Assembly (NCBI RefSeq): GCF_031180965.1
Contig: NZ_JAPSLH010000027.1
Coordinates: 1 to 58,355 of the forward strand
Direction of reading: 5' to 3'
Length of the DNA stretch: 58,355 nucleotides
DNA from: Chelativorans sp.
Lineage (GTDB): Bacteria; Pseudomonadota; Alphaproteobacteria; Rhizobiales; Rhizobiaceae
Shown: positions 8,504 to 18,685 of the stretch, piece after piece
Numbering within the stretch: the first letter of the stretch is position 1
Layout of the letters: every line of letters begins with the position of its first letter
The notes under the pieces: model-generated
Databases searched by the model: none
The model's input: the letters and a program-made list of their open reading frames with translations, nothing else
What the model was told of the DNA's origin: nothing
Translations under genes and position numbers: made by a program

Positions 8504-10141
8504 ATGAGCGCATACAGCCAAGCGCTTGAGGCGCTGCGGCGGCATCGCCGCGAACATGGAGATTTTGACCTCCGCGGCGCTTTCGCCGCCGATCCGCAGC
8601 GCTTCTCCCGTTTTTCGGCATCTCTGGAGGATCTGCTCCTCGACTATTCCAAATGTGCCGTCGACGAGGAGACGCTTTCCCTCCTGGAAAATCTCGCGGC
8701 AGCTGCCGGCGTGCCGGAGCGGCGCGAGGCGATGTTTGCGGGCGAGCGGATCAATGTCACGGAGAACCGGGCGGTACTCCACACCGCATTGCGCGCCTCC
8801 CCCGGCCAATCCGTTGAGCTCGACGGCCGTGATGTCATGCCGGAAGTGGAGCGTGTGCTCTCCGCTATGAGCGCCTTCGCCGAAGGCATCCGCTCCGGCG
8901 CGCTCAAGGGCGCAACGGGAAAGCCGTTCGCCGACGTGGTGAATATCGGCATCGGCGGCTCCGATCTCGGCCCCGCCATGGCGACGCTGGCGCTCGCGCC
9001 TTATCACGATGGGCCAAGGCTCCATTACGTCTCCAATGTGGATGGGGCGCATATAGCCGACACCGTGAAGGGGCTCGATCCGGAGGCGACGCTTTTCATC
9101 GTTGCGTCCAAGACCTTCACCACCGTCGAGACTATGACCAATGCGCAGACCGCCCGGACGTGGATCGCCGAGCATCTGGGATCGGGTGCCGTTGGTGCCC
9201 ATTTCGCGGCTGTCTCCACCGCGCTCGACAAAGTTGCCGCCTTCGGCATCGGCGCCGATCGCATCTTCGGGTTCTGGGACTGGGTGGGCGGCCGGTATTC
9301 GCTTTGGTCGGCAATCGGCTTGCCGATCATGATTGCGATCGGCCCTGAAAATTTCCGCCGCTTCCTGGCCGGCGCCGAGGCGATGGACCGCCACTTTCGT
9401 GAAGCGCCTGTGCGCCACAACCTGCCGATGCTTCTTGGTCTTGTCGGATTCTGGCACCGGGTGGTCTGCGGCTATCCCTCCCGAGCTGTCATTCCCTACG
9501 ACCAGCGGCTCGCCCGCCTCCCCGCCTATCTGCAGCAGCTCGATATGGAATCGAACGGCAAGCGCGTGACGCTGGACGGCGAGGCTGTTCCCGTTCCGAC
9601 CGGACCGCTTGTTTTCGGCGAGCCCGGCACCAACGGTCAGCACGCCTTCTTTCAGCTCCTGCATCAGGGCACGGATGTAATCCCCGTCGAGTTCATGATC
9701 GCCGCGGTCGGGCACGAGCCGCATCTGCAGCACCACCATGACCTGCTGATCGCCAACTGCCTTGCGCAGTCGGAGGCCCTGATGCGCGGCCGGACCTTGG
9801 AGGAAGCCAGGGGGCAGCTTCTGGCGAAGGGCATGAGCGAGGCGGAAGCCGAAGCGATCGCGCCGCATCGCGTCTTCCCCGGCAACCGGCCTTCGCTCAC
9901 GATCATCTACGAAAAGCTCGATCCGTTCGCCCTCGGCCGGCTGATCGCGCTCTACGAGCACCGCGTCTTCGTCGAAGCCGCGCTTTTCCGCATCAACGCT
10001 TTCGACCAATGGGGCGTGGAACTGGGCAAGGAACTCGCGACCGAGCTTTTGCCAGTCGTCGAGGGCAGGAAAGATGCGTCCGGCCGCGATGCTTCCACGG
10101 CCGGGCTCGTGGCGCACCTGGCGAATTTAAGAGAAGCCTGA
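8504..10141 (+). CDS. pgi: Glucose-6-phosphate isomerase
   Basis: The 545-residue enzyme interconverts glucose-6-phosphate and fructose-6-phosphate. Family signatures are present: GIGGSDLGP near residue 150, [14 protein letters not shown] around 205, the PGI signature [20 protein letters not shown] near 370-390, and a C-terminal [10 protein letters not shown] carrying the catalytic lysine region. Length is normal for the long bacterial form. AGGAGACGGACGAT precedes the ATG. It converges on phoU with 21 bases between stops. No other sugar-phosphate genes are in view. Confidence 0.97.
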   Translation: MSAYSQALEALRRHRREHGDFDLRGAFAADPQRFSRFSASLEDLLLDYSKCAVDEETLSLLENLAAAAGVPERREAMFAGERINVTENRAVLHTALRASPGQSVELDGRDVMPEVERVLSAMSAFAEGIRSGALKGATGKPFADVVNIGIGGSDLGPAMATLALAPYHDGPRLHYVSNVDGAHIADTVKGLDPEATLFIVASKTFTTVETMTNAQTARTWIAEHLGSGAVGAHFAAVSTALDKVAAFGIGADRIFGFWDWVGGRYSLWSAIGLPIMIAIGPENFRRFLAGAEAMDRHFREAPVRHNLPMLLGLVGFWHRVVCGYPSRAVIPYDQRLARLPAYLQQLDMESNGKRVTLDGEAVPVPTGPLVFGEPGTNGQHAFFQLLHQGTDVIPVEFMIAAVGHEPHLQHHHDLLIANCLAQSEALMRGRTLEEARGQLLAKGMSEAEAEAIAPHRVFPGNRPSLTIIYEKLDPFALGRLIALYEHRVFVEAALFRINAFDQWGVELGKELATELLPVVEGRKDASGRDASTAGLVAHLANLREA

Positions 10142-10162
10142 TCTCGGCGGCGATGACGGCGG

Positions 10163-10894
10163 CTATTTTCCGCCCTGCGCCGCCGGCACGGTTGCGATGA
10201 TCTTGTGGCTCTGGTCCACTTTCGGGCGTTCCGGCGGCATTGTCGTGCCGGTGATGATGTGGAAGACCGTCTCGGCGATATTGGTCGCGTGATCGCCTAT
10301 GCGCTCGATGTTCTTTGCGCAGAAAATGAGATGCGTGCAGGCGGTGATATTGCGCGGGTCTTCCATCATATAGGTCAGGAGCTCACGGAAGAGCGAGGTG
10401 TACATCGCGTCGATCTCTTCGTCGCGGTCGCGCACGAAGCCGATCTTTTCCGCTGAACGGGTGGCGTATGCGTCGAGTACTTCCTTCAGCTGGGTCAGGG
10501 CCAGCTCCGTCAGCGAAGAAAGGCCCCGGAAGAGCCTCGTCGGCTGCCGTGCTTCGGTGACGGCGACCACCCGTTTGGCGATATTCTTTCCGAGATCGCC
10601 GATCCGTTCCAGGTCGCCGGATATGCGGATCGCGCCGACGATCTCCCGCAAGTCCGCCGCCATGGGTTGCCGCTTGGCTATGATGACGACGGCTTTCTCG
10701 CCGATCTCCCGTTCCTTGAGGTCAAGGTAGAGATCGTCCTCGATCACCTTGCGCGCGAGCGCCACATCGCCACCGACCAGGGCGGCCACGGCCTCGTCCA
10801 CCATGCGCTCGGCATAGCCGCCCATCGCGCCGATCTGGTTGGCGAGAAAGCGCAGCTCCTCGTCGAAGGAGCGCATGATGTGCTGGCTTTGCAT
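10163..10894 (-). CDS. phoU: Phosphate-specific transport accessory protein PhoU
   Basis: The 243-residue all-helical protein has two PhoU repeats. The metal-binding E/DxxxD-type clusters lie around DLKEREIGEKAVVIIAKRQP and MEDPRNITACTHLIFCAKNIERIGDHA. PhoU couples the PstSCAB transporter to the PhoR kinase and limits phosphate uptake. It lies 105 bases downstream of phoR on the same strand, with a strong GGAGGAACCCCC ribosome binding site. Usually pstSCAB separates phoR and phoU and phoB follows phoU. Here none of these are present, since pgi converges directly on phoU. Confidence 0.96.
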   Translation of the reverse strand: MQSQHIMRSFDEELRFLANQIGAMGGYAERMVDEAVAALVGGDVALARKVIEDDLYLDLKEREIGEKAVVIIAKRQPMAADLREIVGAIRISGDLERIGDLGKNIAKRVVAVTEARQPTRLFRGLSSLTELALTQLKEVLDAYATRSAEKIGFVRDRDEEIDAMYTSLFRELLTYMMEDPRNITACTHLIFCAKNIERIGDHATNIAETVFHIITGTTMPPERPKVDQSHKIIATVPAAQGGK

Positions 10895-10999
10895 GGGGGT
10901 TCCTCCTGCCGCAAATCACCCCTCGACCGTTGGTAGGCTATCTACATGACGGAAAAAAGAAATAGGCCTGGACAGGATATTTGCCAGCAAGGCTGCCGT

Positions 11000-12262
11000 T
11001 CAGGGCGGAGGGAAATGCACCGTGAAGGAGGAGCCCTCCCCGAGTTTCGAGCGGATAGAAAGGCGGGCGCCGTGGCGTGTCAGTATGTGCTTGACGATCG
11101 CAAGGCCGAGGCCCGTTCCCTTCTGCGCTCGGCTGGTTTCCACATCTACACGGTAGAAGCGCTCCGTGATCCGCGGGAGATGCTCTTCGGCAATGCCCGG
11201 TCCAAAGTCGGTGACGGTGACCGTCCTTTCCTCGCCCGGCCCCCCACCCCCTGCCGAGACGACGACCCGTCCGCCGGAACTCCCATACTTACAGGCATTC
11301 TCGAGCAGGTTCTCGAACACCTGAACAAGCTCGTCGCGGTGACCCGCCACTTCGAGCGGAGTATCGGGAATATCGAGCTCGATCGTCACCCCTGATTCCT
11401 TGGCCAAATGCGCCAGTGCGTCTCGCACGCCGCCGATGAGCAGGCGCAGGTCCACCTTTTCGCCCGGCCGTCCATAGGGCTTCGCCTCGAGCCGCGAGAG
11501 CGACAGGAGGTCGTCGATCAGCCGCGCCATGCGCCCGGTCTGGTCGTGCATAATCTGCAGGAAAGCCTCGCGAGCCTTAGCGTCGTCGCGGGCGGGACCG
11601 CGCAATGTCTCGATGAATCCGGCGATGGAAGCGAGCGGCGTGCGCAACTCATGGCTGGCATTGGCGATGAAGTCCGCCCGCATGCGGTCGATGCGCCGGG
11701 CCTCGCTCTGGTCCTTGAAGAGAAGGACGAAAAGTCGGGTACCCTCGCCGATCGGCGTCGCCGAGACCCGGTACGCGCGCTCGAAAGGTACGCGCTCTAC
11801 ATAGTCGATCGCCAGATCGCCGTTGACGCCCTCTATCGCCCGCGCGATGAAATCGTGCATCTCGGGCGCGCGGAACTTCAACTGCAGCGACAAGCCGGGA
11901 ACGGCCGGGCCAAATGCGGCTGACGCGGCCCTATTCGCATAGACCACGCCGCCAGCCTCATCGAAGATATAGAGGGGGTCCTGGACCGCGGCCGCCAGAT
12001 CGGTCGCAGGGAGGGTTTCGATCAGGCGCGCACCACCGTCAATCCGCTCCTCCGCGCCGCGCTTTTCCTGACGCTCAGGAAAAAGCATCGCCACGACAAT
12101 GAGGACGAGGACAGCGAGCGCGGCGCCAAGCCCGGTACCGCCAAGGTAAAGGTCCAGCAGCAGGAGGGCGGCCGCAGCCGCGACCAGAACCGGGCCGAAG
12201 CGGGCGACCCGCTCTCCGGCAGCTTTCAGCAGTCTGCGCGCCGCGCCTTGTTCCTCTTGCAT
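11000..12262 (-). CDS. phoR: Phosphate regulon sensor histidine kinase
   Basis: The 420-residue protein has two N-terminal membrane segments (about residues 22-62), a PAS-like domain (about 85-190) and a complete kinase core. The H box [15 protein letters not shown] carries the phospho-accepting histidine, the N box is [12 protein letters not shown], and the G boxes are [10 protein letters not shown] and [13 protein letters not shown]. The architecture (short membrane anchor, no periplasmic sensor, PAS) is that of PhoR. The phoU neighbour supports the name over other kinases. The cognate phoB is not in the window. It is divergent from ppk2. Confidence 0.88.
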   Translation of the reverse strand: MQEEQGAARRLLKAAGERVARFGPVLVAAAAALLLLDLYLGGTGLGAALAVLVLIVVAMLFPERQEKRGAEERIDGGARLIETLPATDLAAAVQDPLYIFDEAGGVVYANRAASAAFGPAVPGLSLQLKFRAPEMHDFIARAIEGVNGDLAIDYVERVPFERAYRVSATPIGEGTRLFVLLFKDQSEARRIDRMRADFIANASHELRTPLASIAGFIETLRGPARDDAKAREAFLQIMHDQTGRMARLIDDLLSLSRLEAKPYGRPGEKVDLRLLIGGVRDALAHLAKESGVTIELDIPDTPLEVAGHRDELVQVFENLLENACKYGSSGGRVVVSAGGGGPGEERTVTVTDFGPGIAEEHLPRITERFYRVDVETSRAQKGTGLGLAIVKHILTRHGARLSIRSKLGEGSSFTVHFPPP

Positions 12263-12328
12263 CAGCCACTCCCGAAGGGAGCTACTAGACCGGCTTTGCC
12301 GCCACGGCTAGCATCAGCTATCGCTGTA

Positions 12329-13240
12329 ATGGATAAAGTTATGAACAAAACCGCGGCCAAGTCCCCGCGTTCCGCCTCCAAGCCGCTGAAAGTCACGGTG
12401 GATGGCGTAGAGCGCGTGTTCCACATCGACGACCCGAAGCTGCCACGCTGGATCGAGGACCGGGCGCTTACGGCAGGCGGCTATCCCTATGAGGGGAAGC
12501 TGAAGTGGGAAAGCTACGAAAGACAGCTCGAAACGCTGCAGATCGAACTGGTGAAGCTGCAGAGCTGGCTGCAGGCGACCGGTGGGCGCGTAATGGTTCT
12601 CTTCGAGGGGCGCGATGCGGCGGGAAAGGGCGGCGCGATCGCCGCCACAAGGCAGCACATGAATCCGCGCACGGCTCGCAATGTCGCGCTGCCAAAGCCC
12701 ACCGAAGTTGAGCGCGGGCAGTGGTACTACCAGCGCTACGTGGCGCATTTTCCAACAGCCGGCGAGTTCGTCACCTTCGACCGCTCCTGGTACAATCGCG
12801 GCACCGTCGAGCCGGTGATGGGCTTCTGCACGCCGGAGGAGCACGAACGATTCCTTTCGGAAACGCCGAATTTCGAGCGCGCCATCGTCGACGACGGCAC
12901 CCACCTCTTCAAGTTCTGGCTGAATATCGGCCGGGAAACGCAGCTCAAGCGTTTTCACGATCGCCGCCACAGCCCGCTGAAGAACTGGAAATTTTCGCCG
13001 ATCGACGTCGCCGGCATGGAGAAGTGGGACGAGTATACGCGCATGCGCGATCTGATGATCGAGCGCACGCATACCGAACATGCACCCTGGACGGTGGTGC
13101 TGGCGAACGACAAGCGGAGGGCGCGCCTGGCGGTGATCCGGCGCATCCTGCTGTCATTGCCCTATGCAGGGCGTGATCTGGCCGCGGTGGGCGAGGAGGA
13201 CGAGCGGGTGGTGGGGGTCGGCCCCGGTTTCCTTCGTTGA
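12329..13240 (+). CDS. ppk2: Polyphosphate kinase 2 (PPK2 family)
   Basis: The protein has about 303 residues and a single PPK2 domain that transfers phosphate between polyphosphate and nucleoside diphosphates. Seen: the Walker [12 protein letters not shown] at about 92-102, the Walker B/lid segment [19 protein letters not shown], and [16 protein letters not shown] further on. One-domain members mostly make GTP or ATP at the expense of polyphosphate. The start is uncertain: ATG at 12329 and ATG at 12341 are both plausible, and the frame is open upstream to 12248 without family-like sequence. Divergent placement from phoR links it to phosphate metabolism. Its 3' end overlaps the converging glycosyltransferase by 79 bases. 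Confidence 0.9.
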   Translation: MDKVMNKTAAKSPRSASKPLKVTVDGVERVFHIDDPKLPRWIEDRALTAGGYPYEGKLKWESYERQLETLQIELVKLQSWLQATGGRVMVLFEGRDAAGKGGAIAATRQHMNPRTARNVALPKPTEVERGQWYYQRYVAHFPTAGEFVTFDRSWYNRGTVEPVMGFCTPEEHERFLSETPNFERAIVDDGTHLFKFWLNIGRETQLKRFHDRRHSPLKNWKFSPIDVAGMEKWDEYTRMRDLMIERTHTEHAPWTVVLANDKRRARLAVIRRILLSLPYAGRDLAAVGEEDERVVGVGPGFLR

Positions 13241-15165
13241 GCTCCTGCAATGTTGCGCCGGCTCCGGTGCGGCGTCTTTTCCCAGGCATGAGGACAGCGG
13301 TAGAGCTGCCAGAGGGCTCGCCACGCCGCTGCCGAAAGCAGCAGCCAGTAGGCGGGCGTGAGCAGCATGTGCCTGCAGAACCCGCGTCTTTCATATCGGG
13401 GCAGCGTCCACCAGCCGAGTGCCAGGAAGGCGCCGTGGCCAAAGACGACATTGACAGTGTCGAGAGCCAGCAACGCCATCTGATGATTGGCCACCGGTCC
13501 CCCCATGGAGATCTTCGCGATGAGAGCGACGGCGGTCACGACGAACACCGAATAGGCAAGGGCAGAGATCCACATTCCGGCGGTAAGCACCTGCGCGACG
13601 AGGAAGGAAGCCGGCCCGAGCTCGCGGTAGAGTTGCGGAATGTCCCGCATATGGACGAGCCAGGTCTGCGCCCATCCCTTGAACCACCGCGTGCGCTGCC
13701 GCAGCCAGACCCCGGTGCTGGTCGGTGCGTCCTCGATGGTGGCAGCGGTGATCGTGTCGGTCCTGTACCCAAGGCGAGCGAGTCTGAGGCCGAGATCTGC
13801 ATCTTCCGTGACATTATAGGGGTCCCAGCCGCCGACACGCTCCAGGACTGATCTCCGGAAATGATTTGAAGTGCCTCCCAATGGGAATACCAGTCTGCGC
13901 TGCGCAAGCCACGGCAGCAAGCCGCGGAACAACGCCGAATATTCGAAGCCGAACATGGACGCGATCCAGTTCTCATGCCTGTTCGAAATCCAGAGCGGAG
14001 CCTGGACGCAGGCCAGATCCTCCCCCGCATTTCGAAAGCGTTGCCAGGCCTCGATGAGCTGAAAGGAATTCGGCCTGTCCTCAGCGTCGAAGAGGACGAC
14101 GAACTCTCCCGTGGTGATCGGAAGCGCGTAGGAGAGTGCCTTCGGCTTGGTTCTGGGCCCTTGCGGCGGCACCTCGATGACCTGCACGTAAGGTCTGAGT
14201 TCCTGCGCCCTGATCGCGGCCAGGGTCTCGACATCGTCGCTCTCGCAGACCAGCTTGATTTCCAGCTTGCTGCGCGGCCAGACGAGCTTTCCGAGCGCCA
14301 CGAGCAGGTCGGGCACTACGTCCGCTTCCTTGTAGAGGGCGACGAGCACGGTGTAGACCGGCAGGTCCGCCGTCTGCATGGATGTCAACAACTGGGAAGG
14401 AGGCTCGGCCGGAACGGCAAAGGCGGCAAGGACCCGCAGCCCGACACAGGCCAGGAACAGGGCTGACAGGCAGATGTGGAATATGAGAAGGGAGCTGAAC
14501 GGTGCCGTGGCGAAGCCGAGGACGAGCACCGCGATGGCCGCACCGATCGCGATACCTTGCCACGCGTTGAGAACCAGGCGGGCGGAAAGGTGCGGCATGA
14601 CCTCGAAAAGCCCGTGAATGGAGCCTCGCGCAAGCTGCTCCTGCGCGCGCTTCATAAGCGCCTGCCGCAGGACAGACGGTCGAACGACGCGCATCTGGGC
14701 TGCGACCTCCGGGCGCCGCTGCAAGAAGCCCTGCATGGCGGAGATGTCGAGGCGCTCCGGGGCGATGAGGTACAAGGTCTGCCCCGAAGCCTGCACGGCG
14801 CGGGCCGGCCTCAATCCGGTAGGCAAACGGAGCGACTCGAGACACTCGTCCTGCAGCAAAAAGAGGCTGTCCGGTACGACCTGCTGCATGAAGGGCAGAC
14901 CCAGATGTTCCGCCAAGGCCCGATAAAGGGCCGCTTCGTCGAGCACGCCGGAGGCCACAAGCTCCACCTGAAAAGGAACGCCTGATAGCCGGGCTCCCGC
15001 TTCGATGGTCTGCATCTTGTGCTGGGGCACACCGAGCTTTTCGAGGATCGGCCGCCACTCTGCTATACCGGAAGGGGAGATCTCGCCTGCCGGGTGGGAG
15101 GACTCGCGCGGCCCCTGGGCAAAGGTGGGCGCGTCGCCGGCATCGGCGGAGCTACGCAGGAACAT
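13162..15165 (-). CDS. Membrane glycosyltransferase family 2 with N-terminal MshEN/GspE-N-like domain
   Basis: The protein has about 667 residues. The N-terminal part (about 35-190; [38 protein letters not shown]) resembles the MshEN/GspE N-terminal domain, a nucleotide or c-di-GMP binding module in other proteins. Two membrane helices follow, then a GT2 catalytic domain with [27 protein letters not shown] and QRTRWFKGW (the QxxRW motif of processive synthases), then C-terminal membrane helices. It probably makes an extracellular polysaccharide; the sugar is unknown. ATG 15165 is preferred because GGAG lies seven bases upstream; the longer start at 15303 adds an Arg/Ser-rich stretch. The C-terminal 35 residues are low complexity and read antisense to ppk2. 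Confidence 0.8.
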   Translation of the reverse strand: MFLRSSADAGDAPTFAQGPRESSHPAGEISPSGIAEWRPILEKLGVPQHKMQTIEAGARLSGVPFQVELVASGVLDEAALYRALAEHLGLPFMQQVVPDSLFLLQDECLESLRLPTGLRPARAVQASGQTLYLIAPERLDISAMQGFLQRRPEVAAQMRVVRPSVLRQALMKRAQEQLARGSIHGLFEVMPHLSARLVLNAWQGIAIGAAIAVLVLGFATAPFSSLLIFHICLSALFLACVGLRVLAAFAVPAEPPSQLLTSMQTADLPVYTVLVALYKEADVVPDLLVALGKLVWPRSKLEIKLVCESDDVETLAAIRAQELRPYVQVIEVPPQGPRTKPKALSYALPITTGEFVVLFDAEDRPNSFQLIEAWQRFRNAGEDLACVQAPLWISNRHENWIASMFGFEYSALFRGLLPWLAQRRLVFPLGGTSNHFRRSVLERVGGWDPYNVTEDADLGLRLARLGYRTDTITAATIEDAPTSTGVWLRQRTRWFKGWAQTWLVHMRDIPQLYRELGPASFLVAQVLTAGMWISALAYSVFVVTAVALIAKISMGGPVANHQMALLALDTVNVVFGHGAFLALGWWTLPRYERRGFCRHMLLTPAYWLLLSAAAWRALWQLYRCPHAWEKTPHRSRRNIAGAQRRKPGPTPTTRSSSSPTAARSRPA

Positions 15166-15552
15166 CGCCATACTCCGAGCGCTTTCAGAACGCGGGTTGC
15201 TACGCCTAGGCGGCTTTTGGATACCCGGCTGCGTGAACGCTGCATGGGTCGACCGGTACCGCGCTTGAGGCGCAGCATGTCTCATCCCGCGGCGCATACA
15301 CATGCTGCCGCCGATCCTGAGCAGGTCCGGTTTTCACGATAGCCCCCTAGTCCGGCGCGAAAACCTTCGTCCCCCGCACCGGATATTCACATATTGTTAA
15401 ACACCCTCTCGACAGTCAATCCCCAATACTCGTTAAAATAGAAATTTCAAAAGAGCTGCGCGCAAGGCCTTCTACACGATGTGTCCTCCGTCTCGCCCCT
15501 TTTGACCCTCAGGGACAGGCGATATACAAGGCCCGACGGAGAGAGGGAGCAT
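15166..15552. other. Intergenic region between divergent glycosyltransferase and solute-binding protein
   Basis: This 387-base gap holds the 5' regions of two divergent genes. The part around 15385-15455 is clearly AT-richer than its surroundings (ATATTGTTAAACACC and CTCGTTAAAATAG) and probably carries the promoters. On the plus strand TTGACC at 15502-15507 and TATACA at 15523-15528 could form a weak promoter for the solute-binding protein, but the spacer is only 15 bases. No RNA gene or coding frame with family character was found. Confidence 0.35.
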
Positions 15553-16389
15553 ATGCGGGTAGCCGCGACCATTTTGTTGGCTTTTGCAATGGTGGCGGGT
15601 GCGGCGACTTCCGGTCGCCCCCAGTCCTCCATTCCGAGCTTCTGGGACGCCAGGCAGCGGCTAACGAAGCCGGACATGTCGGCCGTGCCCCGGCTGCGGT
15701 TCCTCACGACCACCGATTTTTTTCCGTTCAATTTCCTCGATGCGGAGCATCGGGTGGGCGGCTTCCACGTCGACCTGGCGCGTGCCGTCTGCCGCGAGCT
15801 CGACATGCTCGACCGCTGCCAAATCCAGGCGCTGCCGTTTGAGGAGCTAGAGGCGGCCCTGCGCCGCGGCGACGGCGAGGCTCTGATCGCTGGGCTTGCC
15901 GTTACGAGGCAAAGCCGCGAGCAATTTCTCTTCACGCATCCCTACATGAAATTTCCCGCGCGTTTCGTGGCGCTGAGGAAGGCCGCGCTGGCCGAACCGC
16001 TTCATGCGGCCATCGCAGGCAAGCGGGTCGGCGTCGTCGAGGGCACCGCGCACGAGCAGATGCTGCGCGATCTGTTTCCCGCGGTTAGGGTTGCAACCTT
16101 CGCCAACAATTCCGAGCTCATGAACGAGCTCAGGGCAGGAAACATCGAGATTGTCTTCGGCGACGGGATGCGGCTCGCCTTCTGGCTTGCGCGCGAACAA
16201 GGCGGTTGCTGCACATTCGCGGGCGGACCTTATCTTGCCCCAGAATATCTGGGCCAAGGCCTTGCGATCGCGGTGGCGCCGAACCAGCCGGCCCTCGCCG
16301 AGGCGCTCGACTACGCCCTGCAGCAGGTGGATGCGGGCGGCACCTTCGCCGAGCTTTATTTGCGCTACTTTCCGATCAGCTTTTACTGA
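15553..16389 (+). CDS. Periplasmic solute-binding protein, family 3 (amino-acid type), orphan
   Basis: The 278-residue protein starts with a signal peptide (MRVAATILLAFAMVAGAATS). It then shows the bacterial extracellular solute-binding family 3 fold: FLTTTDFFPFNFLD, GFHVDLARAVCREL, IAGLAVTRQSREQFLFTHPY, GKRVGVVEGTAHEQML and a C-terminal ALDYALQQVDAGG. ATG 15553 is chosen because GGGAGC precedes it and it places the signal peptide at the N-terminus. No ABC permease or ATPase is adjacent, so it either partners with a remote transporter or acts as a sensor. Ligand unknown. Conserved aspartate/arginine ligand contacts of amino-acid binders were not confirmed. Confidence 0.8.
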   Translation: MRVAATILLAFAMVAGAATSGRPQSSIPSFWDARQRLTKPDMSAVPRLRFLTTTDFFPFNFLDAEHRVGGFHVDLARAVCRELDMLDRCQIQALPFEELEAALRRGDGEALIAGLAVTRQSREQFLFTHPYMKFPARFVALRKAALAEPLHAAIAGKRVGVVEGTAHEQMLRDLFPAVRVATFANNSELMNELRAGNIEIVFGDGMRLAFWLAREQGGCCTFAGGPYLAPEYLGQGLAIAVAPNQPALAEALDYALQQVDAGGTFAELYLRYFPISFY

Positions 16390-16417
16390 CCCAAGTCGCT
16401 GGAAGGCTGGCGCAGCC

Positions 16418-16831
16418 TTAAAGCGAACGATGGCGGGCCTGGGCGGCCCGCTCGATCGCCGCGGCGACAATCGAATCCAGTTTCAGCCGGCGACGAACGA
16501 TTTGCAGCATCCGCACCTCCTCGGGTACGACGTAGAGGTCTGCGGCAACCACCTCCACGGCCAGCGCATAGGCCGTGTCGTGCAGCGAAGGGGGGATGGC
16601 ATCGCGCACCAGGTCGAGGACACGTTCTGGACCGTCGCCATCCTGCAGGAGCAGCTGGCACTGGCGGGCGGTGGCGATGATGCGGTCCTCGCCGAAACCC
16701 TGGAAAACGGGCAAGGTGCGGACAAGGCTGCCGATCCGGCCGAGTTCCGCATCGGTCATGTCGCGGTCCGCCGCAGAGATGACGACCAGCAGATAGATGA
16801 GGGCTTCCTGAGGTGAGGGCCGTTCGTTCAT
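16418..16831 (-). CDS. TerB-like/DjlA-N-type helical protein
   Basis: The 137-residue all-helical protein resembles the TerB (tellurite resistance B) domain. It contains [20 protein letters not shown] followed by [15 protein letters not shown], then a second half with [20 protein letters not shown], each half carrying the acidic turn typical of this fold. Stand-alone TerB-like proteins are common in Hyphomicrobiales and have no settled function; the name does not imply tellurite resistance. Start: ATG 16831 has AAAGG six bases upstream; GTG at 16846 and ATG at 16837 are alternatives. It converges on the solute-binding protein gene and is divergent from lysK. Confidence 0.7.
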   Translation of the reverse strand: MNERPSPQEALIYLLVVISAADRDMTDAELGRIGSLVRTLPVFQGFGEDRIIATARQCQLLLQDGDGPERVLDLVRDAIPPSLHDTAYALAVEVVAADLYVVPEEVRMLQIVRRRLKLDSIVAAAIERAAQARHRSL

Positions 16832-17002
16832 GCGCATCCTTTCCACGTGGCGAGCGCCCTAGGTAGGTGCGCGAGCCGGCGCCTGCAATGCAAGCCGGAT
16901 CGGATTGACGCATCGCCTGGCTGCGCCTACACGCCTGGGGCAGCCAGGCTCAAGGAACGGTTGCTGCCGGCTGCGAAAGACACCATTCACCCGGACAGCG
17001 AA

Positions 17003-18664
17003 ATGACGACGATGCAGAACACGGCGCTTGAACTCTCCCCGGACCTGCTGCAGGCCGTGGCCGACAGCAAGGCCTGGCCCTTCGAGGAAGCGCGCAAGAT
17101 CGTCAAACGTTACGAGGGACGCGGCTTCCCGGACACGATCATCTTCGAGACCGGCTACGGGCCGTCAGGCCTGCCGCATATCGGCACCTTTGGCGAGGTG
17201 GCGCGCACATCCATGGTGCGCCACGCATTTCGGATCCTCACGGAGGATCGGGTGAAGACGAAAATCCTCTGCTTCTCCGACGACATGGATGGGCTGAGGA
17301 AGGTGCCCGACAATGTGCCCAACCAGGAGATGCTGCGCGCGCATTTGGGTAAGCCGCTGACGCGCGTGCCGGACCCGTTCTCGAATGAATATCCTTCCTT
17401 CGGCGCGGCCAACAATGCGCGGCTCAGGGCCTTTCTCGACCAGTTCGGCTTCGACTACGAGTTTGCCTCCTCGACGGAGTACTACTCCTCCGGACGTTTC
17501 GACGCCACGCTCTTGAAGGTGCTCGAGCGCTTCGACGAGGTGATGGCGATCATGCTGCCGTCCCTCCGCCAGGAGCGGGCGCAGACCTATTCGCCTTTCC
17601 TGCCCATCCACCCGAGAACCGGCGTGGTGATGCAGGTGCCGATCGAGGAGCGCAAGCTCGACGCCGGTACGATCGTCTGGCGCGATCCTGAGAGCGGCGA
17701 GCGCTTCGAGACGCCGGTCACCGGCGGGCATTCCAAGCTGCAATGGAAGCCCGACTGGGCCATGCGCTGGGCGGCGCTCGGAGTGGACTACGAGATGTCC
17801 GGCAAGGACCTGATCGACAGCGTCAAGCTGGCCGCGCAGATCTGCGCTGCGCTGGACGGGGTCCCTCCCGAGGGCTTCAACTATGAGCTCTTCCTGGACG
17901 AGAAGGGCCAGAAGATCTCGAAGTCCAAGGGCAACGGGCTCACGATCGACGAATGGCTGACCTATGCGCCAACCGAGAGCCTCTCGCTCTACATGTTCCA
18001 AAAGCCGAAGACGGCCAAGAAGCTCTATTTCGACGTCATCCCGAAGGCGGTGGACGACTATTATGCGTTTCTGTCAGCCTACCCACGCCAGGACTGGAAC
18101 AGCCGGCTGGGAAATCCGGTCTGGCATATCCATGACGGCAACCCGCCGGAACTCGACCTGCCGGTGCCGTTTGCGCTGCTGCTCAATCTCGTCAGCGCGT
18201 CGAATGCGCATGAGAAGGGAGTTCTCTGGGGTTTCATCTCGCGCTACGCGCCCGGCGTGACGCCGCAGACGCATCCTGCACTTGATCGGCTGACGGGCTA
18301 TGCTATCCGCTATTTCGACGATTTCGTGAAGCCTGCGAAGAAGTTCCGGGAACCGGACGCGGTGGAGCGGCAGGCGCTCCAGGCTTTGGCGGAGAAGCTG
18401 GCCGCCTTGCCCGCCGACGCCGATGGCGAGGAGATCCAGAATGCCGCGCTGGACGTTGCGCGGAGTATCGAGCGCTATCAGGACCACACCAAGCAGAGCC
18501 CGAGCGGCGGCCCAGGGGTTTCGGGGGCCTTTTTCCAGATGCTCTATGAGGTTCTGCTCGGGCAGGAGCGCGGCCCGCGCTTCGGCTCCTTTGCGGCGCT
18601 TTATGGCCTCAAGGAGACGCGGGCGCTGATCGACAAGGCGCTGGCCGGAGAGTTGGCGGCTTAG
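17003..18664 (+). CDS. lysK: Lysyl-tRNA synthetase, class I
   Basis: The 553-residue enzyme charges tRNA-Lys using the class I Rossmann fold, not the class II fold of E. coli LysS. Both class I signatures are visible: [11 protein letters not shown] (HIGH-like, about residues 53-63) and KISKSKGNG (KMSKS-like, near 303-311), with a helical anticodon-binding C-terminus. Class I LysRS is typical of archaea, spirochaetes and many alphaproteobacteria. ATG 17003 is preferred; the frame is open to 16847 but that extension has no family character. The ribosome binding site is weak. It converges on an S24 repressor gene with 21 bases between stops. Confidence 0.95.
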   Translation: MTTMQNTALELSPDLLQAVADSKAWPFEEARKIVKRYEGRGFPDTIIFETGYGPSGLPHIGTFGEVARTSMVRHAFRILTEDRVKTKILCFSDDMDGLRKVPDNVPNQEMLRAHLGKPLTRVPDPFSNEYPSFGAANNARLRAFLDQFGFDYEFASSTEYYSSGRFDATLLKVLERFDEVMAIMLPSLRQERAQTYSPFLPIHPRTGVVMQVPIEERKLDAGTIVWRDPESGERFETPVTGGHSKLQWKPDWAMRWAALGVDYEMSGKDLIDSVKLAAQICAALDGVPPEGFNYELFLDEKGQKISKSKGNGLTIDEWLTYAPTESLSLYMFQKPKTAKKLYFDVIPKAVDDYYAFLSAYPRQDWNSRLGNPVWHIHDGNPPELDLPVPFALLLNLVSASNAHEKGVLWGFISRYAPGVTPQTHPALDRLTGYAIRYFDDFVKPAKKFREPDAVERQALQALAEKLAALPADADGEEIQNAALDVARSIERYQDHTKQSPSGGPGVSGAFFQMLYEVLLGQERGPRFGSFAALYGLKETRALIDKALAGELAA

Positions 18665-18685
18665 GCCACCGGCTTTGCCTTGTGG

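Noticed and set aside
8426-10117. 563-codon open frame antisense to pgi
   Set aside because: It lies entirely against a clear pgi gene; its translation is Arg/Gly/His/Asp-rich without motifs, as expected from high-GC antisense frames.
10895-10999. Pho box between phoR and phoU
   Set aside because: Only a single CTGTC-like half-site, without the required tandem repeat spaced by four bases.
12248-12328. Longer start of ppk2 at 12248
   Set aside because: The extra 27 residues overlap the divergent phoR start and have no PPK2 character.
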